Below are positions 22,678-25,503 of a DNA stretch of 25,503 bases, piece after piece (positions within the stretch are counted from its first letter, which is position 1; every line of letters starts with the position of its first letter). Made by a program: the position numbers and the translations under genes. The notes beneath the pieces are model-generated. The model was given only the letters and a program-made list of their open reading frames with translations. It searched no databases and was not told where the DNA came from. This DNA is from a virus: positions 1-25,503 of the IMG/VR virus record IMGVR_UViG_3300040815_001101; one strand, given 5' to 3'.

Positions 22678-22904
22678 CCTTTTTTCTTTAACTTTATACT
22701 AAAACTTCCAGGATTATGTTTTGTCTGAACACATTCTCGTACACGTGGATGATTGCTTGCCCATATCGGTAACTCACGCATCATAGCACCTTGTCCGGTT
22801 ATTACGTGGCATTTTTTATAACCTAAGAAATAAGCTTCATTTATTCTTTGATTAAATTGTTGCCATCCGTTATGAATATAATATCCGTGTAAGTCAATCC
22901 GCAT
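22674..22904 (-). CDS. Stand-alone Smr-domain protein
   Basis: 76 aa. DLHG at residues 4-7, followed by a helix with the spacing of an Smr (small MutS-related) domain, then HVITGQG (TGxG at 36-39) and a later P-x-W segment, give the whole Smr signature. Smr domains are often nicking or RNA-directed nucleases. This one is almost exactly a bare domain without the usual N-terminal extension. The start overlaps the 129-aa gene by 11 nt. It likely has a nucleic-acid role, since the strand also carries RNase H, but the target is unknown. Confidence 0.8.
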   Translation of the reverse strand: MRIDLHGYYIHNGWQQFNQRINEAYFLGYKKCHVITGQGAMMRELPIWASNHPRVRECVQTKHNPGSFSIKLKKKG

Positions 22905-23283
22905 CTTTTTTCTGACGTGATAGTGCTTTTGTTAATCCGTACTTGCGCAAGTCTCCGCTAAAAAGAGTAAGTTCGACAGCTTTCTTTTCGTTTGTAACCG
23001 TTATACTTCTATTTGTTAAAAAATACGGACAATCAATAAATTGATCTAAAAAAATTATTACCTGAGTAGTAAGGGGCATGTCCTTTGGATAAGGCACATC
23101 ATACACTGCTATTTCTATTTGACTGAGCATTTGATAGCCTTCTTCGGTTAATCTTAACCCGCCTACATCTTTTGCTCTAGTATTTTGCCACCAAATAGGC
23201 ATGTACTGTTTTATATTAGGTTCAGTTAATGCCATACCTAATTGTTTTAAGAATATTTTAGTATATGTTTCTTTCCAGTTCAT
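22894..23283 (-). CDS. Conserved-type phage hypothetical protein
   Basis: 129 aa. The ATG overlaps the preceding TAA as TAATG. The sequence has an aromatic N-terminus, then PIWWQNTRAKDVGGLRLTEE, a FLDQFIDCPYFLT segment and FSGDLRKYGL near the end. The order of short strands and helices resembles a winged-helix or small regulator fold, but I have no firm family. Proteins with this kind of GGLRLT and SGDLRKYGL text occur in T4-like marine phages from memory, without known function. Confidence 0.65.
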   Translation of the reverse strand: MNWKETYTKIFLKQLGMALTEPNIKQYMPIWWQNTRAKDVGGLRLTEEGYQMLSQIEIAVYDVPYPKDMPLTTQVIIFLDQFIDCPYFLTNRSITVTNEKKAVELTLFSGDLRKYGLTKALSRQKKDAD

Positions 23284-23567
23284 TATTCTATAAGTTCGCC
23301 AGTAGAAAGTTTGTATACTGCAAACTCTTCACTTTTAAACGTATCATTTAACTTTTTTGCAAGATTATGTGCGTGACCCGGGTTTGAAAAACTAACTTTC
23401 TTATATTTTGGACCTGGATAACTTGTTAACGCATTAGAACTTTTAAGATTAAAAGGCTTACCTTGATAGAACACTGCCCAAATTGCATTAGCTTCTAAAA
23501 TTTGTTCACATTTATAAGTTTTATTATTTACATGTTCTAATAATATGTTCGGCTTTGGTCTACTCAT
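23283..23567 (-). CDS. Hypothetical protein
   Basis: 94 aa. The ATG has AAGGA 8 nt upstream. It appears to be a small alpha/beta protein (YKCEQILEANAIWAVFYQG, then YPGPKYKKVSFSNPGHA, a basic helix and a terminal strand). No motif recognised. A late-type GATAAATA lies 31 nt upstream, so this gene and those after it (129-aa, Smr) may be read as a late or middle unit. Confidence 0.6.
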   Translation of the reverse strand: MSRPKPNILLEHVNNKTYKCEQILEANAIWAVFYQGKPFNLKSSNALTSYPGPKYKKVSFSNPGHAHNLAKKLNDTFKSEEFAVYKLSTGELIE

Positions 23568-23584
23568 ATGCGTGATCCTTTTAA

Positions 23585-23627
23585 TTAACTACGCATATAT
23601 TTATCTTTTTAAAACATTAACTACGCA
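23585..23627. repeat. 11-bp direct repeat flanking a late-promoter motif
   Basis: TTAACTACGCA occurs at 23585-23595 and again at 23617-23627, 32 bp apart. The GATAAATA motif lies between them. All of it is in the 61-bp gap between the 80-aa and 94-aa genes. Confidence 0.6.
23598..23605 (-). promoter_or_regulatory. Candidate T4-type late promoter (GATAAATA) for the 94-aa gene
   Basis: The - strand reads GATAAATA, ending 30 nt before the ATG at 23567, in an intergenic gap; the spacing nearly equals that of the fibre-gene late motif. Fits NATAAATA. Confidence 0.5.
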
Positions 23628-23628
23628 C

Positions 23629-23871
23629 TTAAAACTTAGATCCGCCATCTAAATTAATTTGTATAACTTCATCATCAGAATTTTTAGATTCTGCAACAAG
23701 TTTTTCTAAGTCGCCGTGCATTCTGCTCATTACAATACCTAAAGCAAAAGCAAGATTTTTTGCTGCATTGATTTCTAGCTTAACTTCTTTTGCTCTACTT
23801 GCATCTGCTGACTTTACTTGTTGTAAAAATTGTTGTAAGGGTATAGTATTTAATGGTTCTATTTTAGACAC
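23629..23871 (-). CDS. Hypothetical small helical protein, GTG start
   Basis: 80 aa. The start is GTG at 23869-23871 with AGGAG 7 nt upstream, overlapping the preceding gene by 8 nt. It is predicted mostly helical (PLQQFLQQVKSADASRAKEV, then NLAFALGIVMSRMHGDLEKL) with an acidic, Gly-ended tail. T4 places small DNA-binding and late-transcription factors after RNase H, so a regulatory role is possible by position only; I see no motif to support it. Confidence 0.6.
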   Translation of the reverse strand: MSKIEPLNTIPLQQFLQQVKSADASRAKEVKLEINAAKNLAFALGIVMSRMHGDLEKLVAESKNSDDEVIQINLDGGSKF

Positions 23872-24319
23872 GTGATAACTCCTGCCGCATTTCTAACTCA
23901 GTTTTAAATGGCCCTCTATACTCATAGCGTTCAACAGTAATCAGTTTAGGACAAAAACTCTTAACCCAACCCTTTTCAAAACGAATAATATAATACCCTG
24001 CACAATAAAGACTTTTACTTTTATTACTTTTTGTAAATAAAGGCAATTTGCGTTTTATATCGTACATGCTATTGTAAGGTATAACACTTGTTGAAAAGTT
24101 ATATATCTCTTTATTAGGGTCTATTGTATGTTCAGTATCTTCTGTAATACTAATGTCTAACCCAAAGGTATTTTTAATCTCTTTTTTATTCTCAAAAAAT
24201 AATGTTTTATTTTTGCCAGAAAACATATATCTATCATCGCCCCAAGACAATGTTCCGATATTATTTCCTTCTTCTTCTAAGATCCAAAATTTATCTTTTA
24301 GGATTGTTTTTGCTTTCAT
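23864..24319 (-). CDS. Conserved-type hypothetical protein next to RNase H
   Basis: 151 aa. The start overlaps the RNase H stop as ATGA, with GAGG 8 nt upstream. The second half has VIPYNSMYDIKRKLPLFTKS, then YCAGYYIIRFEKGWVKSFCP, and ends with a YRGPFKTELEMRQEL helix. That block looks strongly constrained and is familiar from marine T4-like phages beside the RNase H gene (memory, not searched). No catalytic motif is evident. Coupling to RNase H suggests a replication-linked role. Confidence 0.65.
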   Translation of the reverse strand: MKAKTILKDKFWILEEEGNNIGTLSWGDDRYMFSGKNKTLFFENKKEIKNTFGLDISITEDTEHTIDPNKEIYNFSTSVIPYNSMYDIKRKLPLFTKSNKSKSLYCAGYYIIRFEKGWVKSFCPKLITVERYEYRGPFKTELEMRQELSRV

Positions 24320-25299
24320 TTAATATACCTCGCAGATAACGGTGTAGAATATAAAGCAGCTTGATCTGCAATACGCTGCATATCCCATTTAGCACAAAAT
24401 TTCATTAATCGCATGCCAACTTGTGTAATATTTTTACTTTCAACTGATTGAATAACATTATCAATTTCTGTACGAATGTGCTCAGGTTGTGCAGTTAAAT
24501 CACATAGTGTAACATTACGTGTGTAATCATCTAACACACGATGCTCTACACCTTCATGATCTACCCAACGCTGTAACATCATGTTGTTCCAACTAAAACC
24601 TTTTGTAGTTTTATCTTCAAACGCTTCAATCAGTCCAACTTTGTTTTTTGTGCCTTTTTTTCTAACACCTGGATAGGCACTAAACACATTGTCACTAGTG
24701 TCGCCACGCATACACTTTTCAAACAACATGAATTCAGGCTCTGGAGCAGGCTTTGGCTCTCCTGTCTTCTTATCCAGCACGGGTTTGCCTTTGTCATCAA
24801 AATATCCTTCTACTGTAATAGTAGTATTACTTACCCCATTGTACTGCCTACAGTTAGGCGCAATAAGTTGTGCAAAGTCACCGTCAGTGCTAATAATAAC
24901 ATGATTATCGTTAGGATGATTTTGCACCCAGCCAGCAATAAGATCGTCTGCTTCTAGTACAGGGTTTTGTATTACAGTACAATTAGTTTTTTCATATAGA
25001 AAATTCTTAAACTCGTCAAAGATTTCAAAGAACACTTTATCTTCTTCTGCTTGCACAGGAGTCATTGCATCTCTATGTTCTTTACGATTGCGTTTGTAAG
25101 GCTCATAAAAGTCTTTACGCCAGCTACGACCTTCTAAACAAAACACAACATGATCTGCATCAAAGTCTTGCCATGCTTTCTTAACACTATTAAGTGTAAT
25201 ATGTAATGCCATGCCTACTTTAGTATCAATGTCTCCACGTACAACATGTCGAGCTCGAAAGAAGGTATTAAGTGTATCTACTAGGATATAAGTTGCCAT
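24316..25299 (-). CDS. rnh: RNase H / 5'-3' flap exonuclease, T4 Rnh type
   Basis: 327 aa (T4 RNase H is 305). The conserved acidic sites of the FEN/T4 RNase H family are visible: ILVD (D8), the SWRKDFYEPYKRNR helix near 59-72, EADD (116-119), STDGDF (D139, D141) and RGDTSDN (D200, D203), followed by the helix-hairpin-helix region SAYPGVRKKG. The enzyme removes RNA primers from lagging-strand fragments by 5'-3' hydrolysis. An insert around 168-188 (Lys/Pro/Glu-rich) is unusual. AAGGC precedes the ATG. Expression is likely early from the promoter at 25329-25357. Confidence 0.85.
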   Translation of the reverse strand: MATYILVDTLNTFFRARHVVRGDIDTKVGMALHITLNSVKKAWQDFDADHVVFCLEGRSWRKDFYEPYKRNRKEHRDAMTPVQAEEDKVFFEIFDEFKNFLYEKTNCTVIQNPVLEADDLIAGWVQNHPNDNHVIISTDGDFAQLIAPNCRQYNGVSNTTITVEGYFDDKGKPVLDKKTGEPKPAPEPEFMLFEKCMRGDTSDNVFSAYPGVRKKGTKNKVGLIEAFEDKTTKGFSWNNMMLQRWVDHEGVEHRVLDDYTRNVTLCDLTAQPEHIRTEIDNVIQSVESKNITQVGMRLMKFCAKWDMQRIADQAALYSTPLSARYIK

Positions 25300-25328
25300 T
25301 AGTTTGCCTTTGTGTAATTTATAATAAT

Positions 25329-25357
25329 ACTATAGCACCGAATCTGGCTTGTGTCAA
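25329..25357 (-). promoter_or_regulatory. sigma70-type promoter for the RNase H gene
   Basis: On the - strand: TTGACA (25352-25357), a 17-bp spacer ending CGGTGC, TATAGT (25329-25334). It shares GGTGCTATA with the promoter before the gene at 125. Predicted start near 25322, a leader of about 23 nt. Confidence 0.7.
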
Positions 25358-25363
25358 GCACTA

Positions 25364-25503
25364 TTAATCCCATAAGTTTTCATAGTATTGGCCAAATAAT
25401 TTAAATGCGTTTGTCATGCGTTCTTGTGTTTCTGTTAAACATGCTTTACAAACTGGATCACCAAAGTTAGAACATTTATCATGACATGCATCGAGTGGAT
25501 CAA
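25364..25503 (-). CDS. C-terminal part of a Cys-rich protein (5' end outside window)
   Basis: The - strand is open from the right edge to TAA at 25364-25366, giving 45 residues of the end of a protein. It has four cysteines as C-x3-C and C-x2-C (residues 6, 10, 18 and 21 of the fragment), which could bind a zinc ion. A helical FKLFGQYYENLW tail follows. Family not recognised; the start is outside the window. Confidence 0.55.
   Translation of the reverse strand, partial: DPLDACHDKCSNFGDPVCKACLTETQERMTNAFKLFGQYYENLWD

Noticed and set aside
24070-24095. AGTGTTATACC on the - strand as another early promoter
   Set aside because: It is inside the 151-aa gene, has no -35 match and no gene start follows within a useful distance.
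1-25503. tRNA or rRNA genes
   Set aside because: No cloverleaf or T-loop signature noticed by eye, and nearly all bases are coding; a tRNA scan was not possible.

Overview
The window looks like part of a marine T4-like tailed phage genome (myovirus type, of the kind infecting picocyanobacteria or SAR11-type hosts). It is AT-rich, very compactly coded and has no stretch over about 80 bp without a gene. The right part carries T4-type replication and conserved accessory genes: an RNase H/flap nuclease, a MoxR ATPase with a VWA/metallopeptidase partner, an Smr protein, several small phage-type hypotheticals and a repeat-rich fibre protein. NATAAATA late-promoter motifs are also present. No photosynthesis gene, tRNA or rRNA was seen, so the host cannot be fixed from this window.

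Positions 1-17336 (almost all + strand) form a dense oxidative-tailoring island. Six full radical SAM proteins fall into three paralogous pairs: 125/6079, 2154/3460 and 4850/7721. A QueC-like PP-loop ATPase (1186) sits among them, and the C-terminal tail of what may be another Cys-rich enzyme lies at the left edge. Around a short divergent promoter region (7645-7720), an FMN nitroreductase-like gene reads leftwards and a second + strand run begins. That run holds ten genes resembling 2-oxoglutarate/Fe(II) oxygenases, a minimal membrane fatty-acid desaturase, a sulfotransferase and a GNAT-like hypothetical. Genes are linked by ATGA/TAATG or short overlaps, so they are probably translated as coupled operons. 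Together they suggest a pathway that installs radical-SAM and oxygenase modifications on an unknown substrate (lipid, glycan, nucleotide or peptide). Nothing here identifies that substrate.

Positions 17333-25503 (all - strand) read toward the island and meet it tail to tail with overlapping stop codons at 17333-17336. In transcription order the genes are: a partial Cys-rich protein, RNase H, a conserved 151-aa protein, an 80-aa protein, a 94-aa protein, a 129-aa protein, Smr, MoxR, VWA/HExxH protein, a 92-aa protein, an 82-aa protein, a 200-aa protein, a basic 123-aa protein and the fibre protein.

Regulation is partly readable. Five promoter-like sites share an extended -10 motif of the form GTGYTA(T/A)(A/T), mostly with a TTGAC -35. 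They precede RNase H, MoxR, VWA and the radical SAM genes at 125 and 7721. Separate T4-style late motifs precede the nitroreductase, the radical SAM gene at 7721, the fibre gene and the 94-aa gene. This fits early transcription by host sigma70 followed by late transcription by a phage sigma factor. Family assignments rest on motifs read by eye; no database search was possible.
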